Positions 37,438-49,244 of a stretch of 64,000 nt of DNA are shown in pieces; position 1 is the first letter of the stretch; each line of letters opens with the position of its first letter. The DNA is from Bryoerythrophyllum caledonicum (taxonomy: Eukaryota; Streptophyta; Bryopsida; Pottiales; Pottiaceae): contig OZ020518.1 in the NCBI GenBank assembly GCA_963971425.1, forward strand, positions 12,716,190-12,780,189. Direction: 5' to 3'. Under the pieces are notes generated by a model that was not told the DNA's origin, did no database searches, and saw nothing but the letters and a program-made list of their open reading frames with translations. The translations under genes and the position numbers were made by a program.

Positions 37438-38648
37438 GGTCGCCACCTTCCGCCTCACCCACACCAGGAAAGCCGACTTAGCCGTCGCTCCGAATCTCCA
37501 ACAACAACAACCTCAACTCACACACCGAAACTCACAGCTGCAGTGCAATCAGCGAGGAATTGAGAAGTCAGTGACGGAGGACGATCCGCGGGGCATGAGT
37601 TATAGCAGGAGATATGGGGAGTCCACTGCAAGTTGCGGGCGCCACTGGCTGTTATTTTGCACACACACGCACACACAAAAGCCGCGTCCGGCGAAGTCAA
37701 GTCGCGCGACTCTGGTTCCGGGGGCCCCAAATGCGTCATTTGGGTGCCAGCCGACATTCTGAGCGGTGGGATCTACGGAAGCGGTAGAGTTTGAAGGCAA
37801 GGCGTGTGGGTTTCTGGGGTTGTGTGGGTTTTTGGGGTGTGTGGGTTTTGGGGTTTGGGGTGCGGTGAAATTGATTAATTGCGCGTCTGTTTCGTGGTTA
37901 CACGCTCTTTCGTTTTGACTGGAAGTGAGTGGTTTTTCGGTTTCTTTTCCTTTGTATTTTCTTCTTTCCCCTTATTGAGGGAGGTGAATTGGGTAGACTT
38001 CGTTCTCTTTTTCTTTTCTGGCCCTTTGGAATTCGGTTTCTTTTTCTTTGGGGACGTAACCTTATGGTCGCTTTGGTACACAGGTGATACCCATGAGATC
38101 TTTAGGTGATACCCGTTGTGTTAAAAATAAATACTTTTAAGTGACCAATGCATAGGGTGATTGAGTTCTTTTTTCCCTTTTTTTGGATGGAAAGGAATTG
38201 TTATTTCATCTTTTTTCCTCTTTGGAGAGGTGAATGGGGTTATTCTTTTTCCTTAGAAACGTTACTTGTGTATTTTTCCTCCTTTGTAGGACGTTGCGTG
38301 AATCGGGTTTGGTTTTCTTTTTCTATTGTTTGTTTGTATTTTGGGTTTTCTTTTGGGGGTCGTAATTTGGAGTTGGAGGTGTTTTCCTTCTTCTGGGGTT
38401 TTCTTTTTGGGTGAGCGCTTTTCTTTCTGAGGGGGCTTTTTCCTTTTGAGAGGAGATGCGAGTTTGGGACCACTTGAGGGCCGTTGGATATCTCGTGATA
38501 TATTTTGGATGACTGGTAGGCTCCACCAATTATGATTTGAAGCGTTTGATATTTATTTGATGTCTGTTCGCTTTTAGGCGGTGGTTTATTGATTGTTTTT
38601 TATGGGGAGGATTTTATACTCCTGCAGTGGAGTACATTGAAAATTGCC
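37438..38648. other. Upstream region of the CHY/RING gene; G/T-rich tract
   Basis: 37438-37780 is probably the 5' leader and promoter. At about 37805-37862 the + strand has many GGG/GGGG runs split by T (G-quadruplex-prone). From 37900 to 38500 it is T-rich with TTTTCTTTT runs; the ORFs there are products of composition. Two GGTGATACCC motifs lie at 38082-38112. Confidence 0.45.
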
Positions 38649-39456
38649 TTAACCCTTTACCGCCTAGGAAGGCCGAAATGGGACTCCGGAGGTGCTAAAA
38701 CTCAATTTGCATGAAATCCATGAGGAATTAGGCTTCCAGATACAAGGTTTAGATTTGTGCACACGTTACATGAACACTCTCCAACAATCAGATCATGATT
38801 TGGATTTATAGAACTCTTGGAAAAGCTAGGAATACAACACAAAATACATCAAATACACTCAAATACACTCAAATACAGTGAATACCATGCCACATTCTAT
38901 GTTGTATTTCACACACATGCACATCAATTTTGGTCTTAAATTTTGATTGAACTTTGTCTTTAAGACATTCTTCATTGTTTTGTGATTGTTAATCTCTCTC
39001 CTCACATATGAAACTTTTGTTTGATTCGTATTAGGTTGGAACCTTTTTGTATTCAATCAAGTAGAAAAAAGAAAAAAAATCACCAATAATGTGTATAAAT
39101 ATTTTCTTCACATATGATATATCAATGCAAAGCTATCAACCTAGTGCACATGTGAACCGCTCTAATTCAAAGTAAAAAAAAATCTTGCAAGAATCTATTG
39201 ATGGTTAAAATAGTACACCCTCCAAAATCTACAGTTTTCACTGCCAATATACGGTAACTTCAAACACTATAATCTATTCCACCAACGGTTGGATGTTGTG
39301 CAAAATTTCCCCAAAGTTTAGGTCATGGGTTAAGCTCGATTTTGTAAGGTTATATATTAATATAAGGCATTGTATTTCCATCATATCCGGTTTAAAGAAA
39401 AAAATCAGCAAAAATCTTGGTTTTTCGAGAAACATACCTGGGTGGTAAAGGGTTAA
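38649..39456. mobile_element. piggyBac-like MITE (family P3), 808 bp
   Basis: It begins TTAACCCTTTACCGCCTAGG and ends CCTGGGTGGTAAAGGGTTAA, inverted ends with TTAA edges. No coding capacity. Its right half recurs inverted at about 47900-48262. Confidence 0.8.
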
Positions 39457-41124
39457 TGTTGTTGCCGCACAAACCGTAGATTGTCACCTTCTATGACATT
39501 ACAATCCCTAAATTTTAGAATTGTGAAATTGAGGACATTCCAAGTTGATTCTTCGTTGTAGCATCTTCTCTATAGGGACATGTGAGAGCGGAGTACTTGG
39601 GTCTTGAATTGGTAATATTGAAAAGAAATGATGCTCTAATATCTCAATACTCTACACTATTCAATCATTCTATGCAACACTTGTGGGCCACAATCCACTT
39701 GAAACCTTTTCTATTCCCTTGAGGATAGCTTTTGCAATGTTCTCATCATTCAAGCAAAAGTAGGCCTTCTGCCCACGGGTTGGAGCCCCAAATTTGTGGT
39801 ATGAACTGAGTCTAAGATTGCGCCATTTATCCCATCAAATGTACATAGAAAGGCCTACTTTTGTTTTGTGGCTGATATGCAAAAGGTCATGTAACTTATG
39901 TTGATGGTACAAATGCATGATGAGCTTCAGGCTCACTTCAAACCAACGAATGGATGAGAGAGAAATCTACGTGGGTTGTAGAAGCTAGAGGACATCATCT
40001 AGATCGGTGGTACATTTCACATTCATCCGGTGGTTGGTTTGGCCTTATACTATTGTAACTTTCATTTGCTAGATTGATATTATCCTTTGTGATGGTGGCA
40101 AATCTACGGCATGATTGACTTGTTTTCTAGATTCATATTCTATAGTAGATCATCTTTGGCTACAATTGAATACAAGAAAAAGGATAATTTGATGGAGTCT
40201 ATAGTTTATTAATTTTGGCAAAGCCTTGGTCTTTCTTCTCCTTTTATGATTTGTTTCCTTGCTATCATAATTTTGGACCTAGTGATATTGGTAATTAATG
40301 TTGTGCTTTGAATCTCACGTCAAACATATCATATTTTATATGTAGCTTTTCTCAAGGTTGACCACAAAAAAAACATTGAACGTGAATCCATCAAATTCTT
40401 CCATACTCAATAAAACTTTAGTTCAAAAAACCACCAATCTCTTCCGCAACCGACATACTCCTAAACAAATAGCAGTATAAAAGTGGGTGTCTCATTCAAA
40501 CTTTTAATGGTTTTGCCGTTAAATTTAATAAGAAAATCTCTTACATTGATTTGCCAAGCCTCCAGCCTATTTGTAGGATTAGAAACCCAATGAACATTAG
40601 CATGAGTGATGCCCACTTGCAAATCATGCACCCTTATTTTGGAAAACAAAATAAAAGAATAAGAACACATACTAGCGTATGGCAAGTGTAATAGAACGGG
40701 TCAACAATAAACCACCACTTTGTTTTTCATTGCCTAGCTTTTGTTGTGCAATCACGCAGAAAGGACGCATCGAGGAAATCGACGCAGTATTTTAGCCGTG
40801 GTGCAAATTGAAACGGCTTCATTACTTCACAAGTACCACATACAGTGTGTCTCCTATTCAATGCTCATCCAGGACTTTGGTTTGAACTGCAATCGTTTTA
40901 AGCAAGTTGCACGTTTCATGTTTGTTGGACGGCCTTCTTATTTGATGAAAATGACCAAATGGGCATCAGGATACTTCTTGAGAATTGGTTCTCACAATGT
41001 CCGGGTCAATGCTATCAACACTCTTTAGCGGCGTACTTGATTGAAAATTATCTAGGAAACTTGTGGAAGAGTGATTATGGTTGGTTCATGTGAAATCACC
41101 GCATGATTTTACAGTGTGCTATGT
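39457..41124. other. Intergenic, no supported gene
   Basis: AT-rich. One 95-codon ORF at 40741-41028 is the longest, but it has no recognisable domain and no splice context. Confidence 0.4.
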
Positions 41125-41233
41125 ACTACACTAAAGATGGTCATAAGTGTAACCAAACTAATTGTTTTGGAAATGCAATAACTTTTTACTTTTGAAGATT
41201 TTTTTTTACTGACAACACATCTGTCTATACTAC

Positions 41234-41312
41234 TTAACTCTTGAAGGCCCAAGAGTCCCCCAAGGAGGTTTTAATAGTCTTTGGAGGGGACTCTTGGGCC
41301 TTTACGGGTTAA
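41234..41312. mobile_element. 79-bp TTAA-flanked near-palindromic element
   Basis: TTAACTCTTGAAGGCCCAAG is followed by AGTCCCC, a short loop, GGGGACT and CTTGGGCCTTTACGGGTTAA. Almost the whole element is one hairpin. The right TTAA is shared with the next element. Confidence 0.75.
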
Positions 41313-41547
41313 CCCTTAAACGACAAATTTGTCTTTAGAAATTTTATAGAATCTTTGAATTTTAACACCCATATTTAGCTACCATTTACATTCTAATTAT
41401 ATCACATGATTATTATTATACATTCAAAGAATTTTGAAAAAGAAAAATCATTAAAATGAATATCCATCATTAGAAAATTATGGTCAAGGTGAGTTGAAAA
41501 ATGAAAAAACCAAGCCCCTCGGGCTGGCTCTGACGTTTAAGGGTTAA
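41309..41547. mobile_element. piggyBac-like MITE, 239 bp
   Basis: The ends TTAACCCTTAAACGACAAA and GACGTTTAAGGGTTAA are inverted over about 15 bp, with TTAA on both edges. It abuts the 79-bp element and shares its TTAA. Confidence 0.75.
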
Positions 41548-41659
41548 GGAAGGAGATCATTGTAAACATATTTGGTAAAAATATTCATATGGAGTAAAAA
41601 CTTATAGCTTTTATAAACAAATTAGTGTCGTTAACACTACTAACCATCTTTAGTGTAGT

Positions 41660-42608
41660 CCCCTTCATTTAGGGTTAAAATATAGCTCCATGGCTTATTG
41701 CTCTAGGTTGTAAAGGATAAGACATGTACTATTGAGCTACATATATGCCCTAAAATGATGGGGAATTGTACATAGTATGTTCAAACCCCAAAGAACCAAG
41801 TGTTTATCAGGAGGACAACTAAGATTTGGGCATGTTTCTAGATAAGTAAATTTATTAAAAATGAAATAAAAATATCGAGCAAAGGCATTTTGAAAAGCTT
41901 TGTGGGGGTGTTTTTATCCATATTTTTTTAGTATCTTTTTGTAGAAGTAAACTTGAAGATCCTATGGTTGAAAATAGAAGAATGTTGTTTAATCCAAGGT
42001 TGGAAGATCTAATAAGACATGGAGGTCCAATTGCTCGACATGGAGATCCAGAAAGACACTGAGGCTTGATCAGATCCATTTTTGCAACAGATTTTTCTAC
42101 CATGGCTCAAAACTACATCCAAATTTATCCTACATGCCTGAAAGCGAAAAGCATGTACTAGAGACGTTCACGGTTTTAGTCTACTCACAAGGTCGGATGA
42201 AAATATGGTTTCTAGTCATTGAAAGGCCAGGTTTTGGTGTCGCCATTACTTGAGGATTAAGAAACCGACCAACACATCATGCGACAAGATGTACGATGTG
42301 CACACAGTGATACAGTGAGAGTTGGTCTCAGTGTCACTCAATGCTAATTAAGTAGAGACTGTTGTGGTTGGAGAATTGTGACAACCGACCATGCGTACCT
42401 TGTATCTGTAAGTACACACACCGAAAGTGGACTCACAAACAGTAAGTGTTTTGATCAGCGAGAATCTGGTCATGCTTTATCTGATTGTTGCAGCCTGACC
42501 ATACCCTGTGCGTGATGATTCAACTCTGACATGCTTGTACTAATAAAGAGGGGGTGCAAACAAATAATGATTTCATTTCAAGAAACAACAAAATGAAATG
42601 CAATCCCT
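41660..42608. other. Intergenic, no supported gene
   Basis: No recognisable coding or RNA feature; short ORFs only. Confidence 0.4.
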
Positions 42609-42890
42609 TTAACCCTTTAAGGACGAGAGGCCCATAGGTGGTCATTCTTGAAGTAATATGTAAATAGTAGGGTTGCCAGTTCGTTTCAATATGATCCAAT
42701 AAAAAGATAACTTGGGCAGATGTTTGCGCTCTGGACGAATGTGCACCAGAATCTAAAGGGCAAACTTGAGTGATTTTTGTGAATTAGGGTTCCAATGAAA
42801 TGTACCCTCTATGTAGATGTTGTTCCACAAGATCTTTTTTAATCGTAGATTTTCCTAGGCCTTGTGAGCTTGTAGGCCTTGAAGGGTTGA
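42609..42890. mobile_element. piggyBac-like MITE, 282 bp, degenerate right end
   Basis: It starts TTAACCCTTTAAGGACGAG. The right end GGCCTTGAAGGGTTGA is its imperfect inverse, with TTGA in place of TTAA. Confidence 0.6.
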
Positions 42891-44819
42891 ATGTCAATGC
42901 CTAGGTTTTCTTCATTAAATTTCTAAGGTTGGATGAATAATTTTAAAAGTTTTTGAGAAAAAAAATTATGAGTGTTTGATAGAATACTTGTTATGTCATT
43001 ATAATGTACCATATTTCTATATTAAGAGGTTAAGATTCAAAGATTTTGTAAATCTTCTATGTATGTATTTAACGTTGAAGGGTTATATGTGTACTCTCTT
43101 GTTTCCTTGGTTGCTTTCTTCATTCTTATTTTTTGTATTTGAAACTTTAAGGAGCATATTATTAAACTCACTTATGATTTGCAACTTTGATATCTAATTT
43201 CTATAGCTTTCAAATTTTGGCCAAATTAGGGTTGGAATGACTTACAAGCCATGTCTCTGTGAAAGTTCCCTTTTTTTTCCCCTTCACAGCCACTTTCCAA
43301 GGGGTGCTTTCTGTTTTCGTCAATTAAAAATAAACCAAATGTATGTAGTTTTTGGTTAGTAGTAGGAGCATGTGTTGTAAGCACCAATACATCATGTTCT
43401 TTTATTGATTGAAGAATGTTATGAAATAATCAAGGGAAAACTGGACCTTTCAAACAACAACACGGAGATGGTGATTAGATGCATGCTTGGAGAATGTCAT
43501 GACAAGCACCACATCAAAATGCAGTTGATTACTAAGAGCGAATAATTCACATCACCATTCTCAATCAGAGAGAATAATTCACATCACCAACTTATCCGAC
43601 AGAGGCCCACTCTATTCACTAGGGGGGACCGGAGTTCCAACACAAAAGAAACCAAACCTATGAAGTACTACCGTACTCAAAAAAAAAAGATCACCTACCC
43701 CACCAAAACTGAATACGGAAACGTAAGTGAGAGTTGACAATCCCCCATTTTTCATCCATTATTCAACAATTTGAGTGAACAAGGGAGCAAGTCATCCAAT
43801 CCTTGCACTCCAACGCTAGCGTCCTCCCAAATTCAACCCACACGAATCTACTACTTCCGTAGATTCTATCCCCAAGACCCCCGAAATCTACAACACTACA
43901 AGATATCGCTTCCCAAAACCCCCCAGAATTACTTCGTGGGGCCCAAATAAAAGATTCCCCCGCTCAGCAAAAGTAGATTAAAAAAAGTTCCAAAAACATA
44001 CATGGAGATCCTATACCCGGACCCTGGTGAGAGAGAAAGTAACGCCCACCATATCCTCACCACAATACCTATTTACCCAAAATCAAACATAGGTATTGTG
44101 TGAGGATATTTAACTTCTATAAATGCACTTTTTAGGAGTTAAGTAAGCTATTCAAACACATAATACGTGGAGATACTTAGGTGATACCCTGCTGAAATGC
44201 CCATGGATATCTAAACACCTAATATGTTGGTCAACATTCTAGCTAAATTTCTTTAATTTTTCTAGTAGCAACTATGTTTTTCTTGTAGCTTTTCAACTAA
44301 TTTAAGCCTAGTGTAGGAATTGATGCGTTGCACCCATACCCTGAGATATTTATTTGATACCTATGTGATACCCGGGTAGGATGACAGGCGATTCACCCAG
44401 TGATGATGGAATGAGGTAAAAGTGGGGCAAGTGGGGCAAGATTCCGGCCCCAAATAGCACAAAACAAGAATGAAAGGAGAGGGGGTTGCACAGAATCTCC
44501 GGATCAAAAGTTGGGTGAGGACAGAATGTGAGTGGGTGGTGGGCTGCCCTTGGCATATTCCTCCTCAAATTATCACCAATGAAACCTTGAATATTCACCA
44601 AATATCTCTTCCATTAAATGGTGGGTATCTTTGACCCGGTATAATGCTTTCCACTTGCTTGCCATTTCCTGCATTCGCTTGTGTACTTATTTCTTTCTTT
44701 CTTTCTTTCTCAAAATAAAATATTTATTTATTTCTCATTCGCTAGTATACGGCTACTGTACCAGTATTCTCACAGTATTTGTTATGAAGCTTCTAGGAAG
44801 AGAAGCCTGGGATGGAGAG
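42891..44819. other. Intergenic, no supported gene
   Basis: A 29-bp direct repeat (GAATAATTCACATCACC...) lies at about 43541-43590. GGTGATACC-type motifs recur at about 44170-44380. A (TTTC)n tract is at about 44690-44710. ORFs have no recognisable family. Confidence 0.4.
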
Positions 44820-45180
44820 CCCAGAGTTTGCTTCCAAGAAGAAGAAGAGGAACGTTGGTCTCCGGCGTGATTAAAGTGTCTGTTTGTTCCACCAGTGAAA
44901 CGATGCCCACTAGATAAAGGATTAGTACCCTACGCGTTGGTCGGCTTTGAACATACTGAATTCAATAGGGAGGGAGTTTGAATTTTATGGAAAATATAGT
45001 CTAAGGTGAAACCCATGGTGATACCCTGGTAATATTTAGACGATACTCATGTAATACCTAGGTGATGTCCATTGTGTCTGAACCACTTTGTTTTTTTTTA
45101 AATTGGTTTGTGGAGGGGTGTCCGAACCATACCGATGTGTACGGTAGTATGGAACTATTTCCCCCTCTTGAGGGTAGGAT
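44820..45180. repeat. Left arm of an inverted repeat pair
   Basis: It carries AAGAAGAAGAAGAGGAACG, CGGCGTGATTAAAGTGTCTG and, further on, TTTCCCCCTCTTGAGGGTAG. All three recur inverted at 46140-46350. GTGATACC motifs lie at 45010-45066. Confidence 0.65.
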
Positions 45181-45479
45181 TGTTTGCTTCCAACTTCACA
45201 ACCCCGTTGTTTGCAAGGCAAAGTTTTTGGTTTATTATGTTGGATATTGGTACACACGAGTTGCTATATTGGCAACTTGCGGTAATCCTGTCATGTAAAG
45301 ATAAGATTTTACAGCTAGGAATTGAATACGCAACCAGTCCATTTGGAGAGAAATTATTTTTCCGACCATCACATGGATAGTTTAGAGTCATTTCGGATCT
45401 ACTACCCTGATCTTTTAGAATTTTATTGGTACAATAGTCACCTTCTTTCTTAGAAGCTTGTTAGCCCGAGAACGCCTAA

Positions 45480-46095
45480 AACATTTGAGAAGCCAAAAGG
45501 TGGCTTTTCAAATGACATTTGAGAATGATAATTGATGTAAACAATTGTTTTTCATCCAATTCTTTTTGTGGAGACTTCATTGAATGTGTAAGTATTAGAT
45601 GATGATGAAACTTGCCTCATTGAGGTAACCACGTTATATCTAAAGAAGGAAATGTTCGGTACATGGATCTCAATGTAGTGAATTTAGAAACTTCTATCTT
45701 TGGCTCTAAATCTGAATTTGAGTAATAAAAATGAAATATATTTTTTAAATTTTGAGTCCAACTAACGAAACTAAGTTTATGACATCTAATTTCCATTCCG
45801 TGTTGGAAATTTGAAAAACAAATTTTTTTAATAAGTTACTAGAATTTGAGCTTTGAGCTTATAACCATGGTTGACCAATTTTCTAATTTTAGCTGAACAC
45901 ATAACTTTCACTTACTCCACAAGTTTTGGCACTATAATGTACAGAATTTTTGAGCACATATTCTATGTGGTCACATATTAGCCACTATCTACCATTGACG
46001 TCTTTGGTTCCAATTGAAATGCAATATTAAGCTATAATTTTTTGTCACATAAACAATACATGTGATCTCATCTCTAAAAAATGAAATAAAAACAA
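45480..46095. mobile_element. Second copy of MITE family P1 (inverted, degenerate)
   Basis: Blocks such as AACTTGCCTCATTGAGGTAA and the CACAAGTTTTGGCACTATAATG region match the reverse complement of 15160-15620. The TTAA termini are not preserved clearly. Confidence 0.6.
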
Positions 46096-46139
46096 TTTCG
46101 CTAATATTTCATGAGGAATTAGAGCATGTAGTAGTATGG

Positions 46140-46350
46140 AAATTGAGGTTAGCTGTTACGTTGGTTGTTTGTGTGATTGGTTGGTATCTGGTCACTTGTT
46201 ACATAGTGTCTACCCTCGAGAGGGGGAAGTAGTTCTAGTTTGCTAATTCCTTGTCCGGTGGGCATGGTCTTAGTAGTGGAACGAACAGACACTTTATTCA
46301 CGCCGGCCCCTTCGGAGACTGGCGTTCTTCTTCTTCTTATGAAAATTGAG
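46140..46350. repeat. Right arm of the inverted repeat pair
   Basis: Its reverse complement contains AAGAAGAAGAACGCCAGTCTCC, here split around CGCCGGCCCC, GTGTCTGTTCGTTCCAC and ACTTCCCCCTCTCGAGGGTA, matching 44820-45180. The frames of both arms give similar peptides (KVSVCSTSETMPT versus KVSVRSTTKTMPT), so an old coding fragment is possible. Confidence 0.6.
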
Positions 46351-46639
46351 ATTGATGCCACGGCTATAGGCTTCATTGTTCTAGGATTAAAGGATCATAA
46401 TGATTTGTTCTTGTTGAATGCACTACAGTCGGTTCCCATTACAACAACCTCATTGGTTTTTCCCGCTATATGTAGATTCAATAGCAGTTGTTATTGTGGA
46501 AGGAGGGGAGGTTAAATGAGAATAGACCAAGCGTTGTTGTTATAAAAAGACAATATTGGCTCTCATCCAAGTTGTGTGTTGTAACGAAGATGTTGTTGTA
46601 TCAAATGCTTGTATAAAGAGAGCTGACTGCACACTGAAA

Positions 46640-46830
46640 ATGATGTTTGGTGTATCCACACTGTATGATTTGGAAGCACTACAATTTTTTACTTCCAATG
46701 AAGATTTTTTACTTCCAAATAAGATAATATATACCACAATTATCTATACTACTCAAAGAGGCAGATCATTGCAGACATAGTTGGCAAAAGTAGTCATCAA
46801 GTGTAAAAGCGTACACCATTTATGAATCAA
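46640..46830. repeat. Fragment of repeat family M
   Basis: TCTATACTACTCAAAGAGGC and the following ATCATTGCAGACATAGTTGG match the core of the family M copies at 41125, 52107 and 62630. Confidence 0.55.
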
Positions 46831-46834
46831 TTAA

Positions 46835-47205
46835 GATAAGCCCCCTTGAAACCGACAAGTTAAGGAATGTGCATATATGGAGAGAGGAGATAATTATACT
46901 ATTATTTTTCAGTGATAGCCAATAGAATTACAATTCCAACACAAGTGATTTCATATTTCTTCGATGAAAACTAAATTAGTTATGAATATTCAAATTGTGC
47001 AGCCACGTTTAGTGGGTGGCCAGCAGTGGGTACCCCCCATAACCAACGACCAAAAGTAAGGATCTTAACTAATAGCAAACCTCCCTTTGGAGGTGAGTTG
47101 ATGGTAATGGGATGGAAGAGGGTTGGATATACCCCAATCTTATAGGCGTTGGCTATGGGTTTTTCTTGGTTATGGGGAGGCTTACCTTAAATAAGGATAC
47201 TCTAT
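46835..47205. repeat. Inverted dispersed repeat, copy 1
   Basis: It matches the reverse complement of about 51395-51752 over its length, including the CCAACGACCAAAAGTAAGG and GGGTTGGATATACCCCAAT stretches. No coding frame is supported. Confidence 0.75.
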
Positions 47206-47423
47206 ACACAATGGTGACTTCCATCCCGAAATAGTCGTGGACACCGTCTTTCTTTAGAAAAGCGTAGGGTGCAGTTCAATTTGACCGGGAATCTGGGCTC
47301 ATTTGATGAGAAGTTGCAGTAAATGTGCGCATGTTGGGCGGTGGGCCAACTCGTGACCAGTCGTGGGAACAGCGTGTTCTTTGCGTGGGAACTGCGTGTT
47401 CTTTTCGTGGGAACTGCCAGAGG

Positions 47424-47457
47424 TTAGGGTTTAGGGTTTAGGGTTGGTAGGGTTTGG
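47424..47457 (+). repeat. Interstitial telomere-like repeat (TTTAGGG)n
   Basis: Three to four tandem TTTAGGG units of the plant telomere type, then degenerate GGTTGGTAGGGTTT. It lies inside non-coding DNA, so it is a short interstitial tract and not a chromosome end. Confidence 0.8.
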
Positions 47458-47899
47458 GATATTCTCTGCGCCCCTCCGAGGATACTCTCACCTTTCTGCA
47501 TGCGTCTCCATTTCTGGCGGACTGGTGAGTGAGGTAGAGAAACAGCGATTCCTCATCTGCTTACTTTTAGCAACGATGCTACCAGAAAAATTGGGCTGCT
47601 AATACTACACTATCAAGATTTTGAAAAAATAATGAAATTCAGCGAGAATGCAAACCGACATAGTCAGTATGAAGCCACCTTTTTAGATGATATCCGTGGG
47701 TGTCACACATGTGTATGACGGATATTGTAGGATATGGCCTAGGTATCTTCATACACTCTGTGCTTGAATAGTTTACTTAACTATTTCAAAGTGGAGGTTG
47801 TAGCATTTATATTAATTTTCAGGAATTGATTCTGGGGTCGCCGGTGAGAAAGGATAACTTGGGAAAAAACACTTCAGGCCATTGTCTTGGGAAAGTTGT

Positions 47900-48262
47900 G
47901 ACCCTTTCCCGCCCATGGATGTTTCTGGAGAAACCAAGTTTTTTTTGTTGATTTTTTTCTTTGAACCCGATTAGATGGGAATGCAATTTCTAATATTAGT
48001 ATATAACCTTACAAAATTGAGCTTAACCCATGACCTAAACCTTGGGGAAATTTTGCACAACATCCAACCGTTGATGGAATAGATTATAGTGTTTAAAGTT
48101 ACTGTAAATTGGTAGTGAAAAGTGTGGTTTTTGGAGGGTGTACTACTTTACCCATCAATAGATTCTTACAAGAATTTTTTCTACTTTCAATTAGAGCACT
48201 TCACATGTGCACTAGGTTGATAGCTTTGCATTGACATATCATATGTGAAGAAAATATTTAAG
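47900..48262. mobile_element. Partial inverted copy of MITE family P3
   Basis: From GACCCTTTCCCGCCCATGG onward it matches the reverse complement of 39095-39450, including AAATTTTGCACAACATCCAA. The left half of the element is missing. Confidence 0.75.
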
Positions 48263-48657
48263 CCACTGTCTTGGGAAACCATAACCCAGCTAAGGTTGGA
48301 TGACCTATAACCACCAACTTAAGCTTTTTGACCTATTTATAGCATTTGTATACGTGGTAAGAATTTTTTGGGAATTCAAAATAGGATTTCATGAATATTG
48401 CAATTGTCGTGACCATTTATTTCTTCATATTGAAATTGCTACAAATTTTCAAAGTGGATAGTAAGCGGTAACCCATTCTCGACATACAAAACTCTCTACT
48501 TCCACAGTAAGTTGTGCTAATGACCACTTGTGCTTTGAACCAATTATAAACTAACACCCAATCATAACTGACTTTCCTAAAAATTGGAAATGGGGTGGGC
48601 GGCTGGTAGTTTTTGCCCACATAAGATTGTTGATTCTGGGGTTGGTGGTGGTGATAA

Positions 48658-49244
48658 GGGGCGGTTTACACTACGGACCAAGAACTCGTCCCATGACCCT
48701 CTAAAGTTTGTGGTTGGCTCCATCAACTTGTCCCAGGATGACTTGGGTTTACACTACGAGGAAAAAAGAAAAGTGACCAAAGGAGTTGAGGTCCTCAAAA
48801 GGCCTAGAAATAGGTCTAATGGATAATGTTGGAGGGTCCCCCGGATTTTGCGGTGAGAGAGGCTAAAAGGGTTCTCTCATTGCTTAAACGAGGAGACCTT
48901 GGGCCCTAAATGTTGTTTTATTATTTTAAAATTGATTTTTTTTGGTAGGGGGCCCAACGTTACTGTAGATACAATGGCGGCCACCCTTTTTTTGTCTTCT
49001 TGGCTTGTTTTATTTTCTTTGTTATTATAGGCAATATTGCCCTTTTTAGGCATTCATTAAAAAATCCAGCACTCTCACTTTTTAGTACATGGTCATTCCT
49101 CCCGGTCCAAGTTCAGTTTACACTTAGTGAGAGGCCCAAGGGCTTTAAAAATTACATTTTTCTGAAGTGTGACCATGAAGTGTGACCATGGAATTAATCC
49201 ATTTTCCTTGGTCACGGCTCTTGGTCTATAGTGTAAACCTCCCC
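48658..49244. mobile_element. Harbinger/Tourist-like MITE, 587 bp
   Basis: It starts GGGGCGGTTTACACTACGG and ends CTATAGTGTAAACCTCCCC, inverted over about 25 bp with few mismatches. It is flanked by TAA at 48655-48657 and 49245-49247, a 3-bp target duplication typical of PIF/Harbinger. The internal 80-codon ORF is not recognised. Confidence 0.75.

Larger units (their letters stand above)
41125..41659. mobile_element. Repeat family M element, split by two piggyBac-like MITEs
   Basis: The ends are inverted: ACTACACTAAAGATGGT at the left and ACCATCTTTAGTGTAGT at the right (two extra bases in between). Without the inserts at 41234-41547 its sequence reads like the uninterrupted relatives near 62630-62830 and 52107-52317. 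Confidence 0.75.

Noticed and set aside
37879-38529. Phe/Ser-rich + strand and Lys-rich minus strand ORFs
   Set aside because: Produced by T-rich low-complexity sequence.
40741-41028. 95-codon + strand ORF
   Set aside because: No recognisable domain and no splice or repeat context; length is within chance for this composition.
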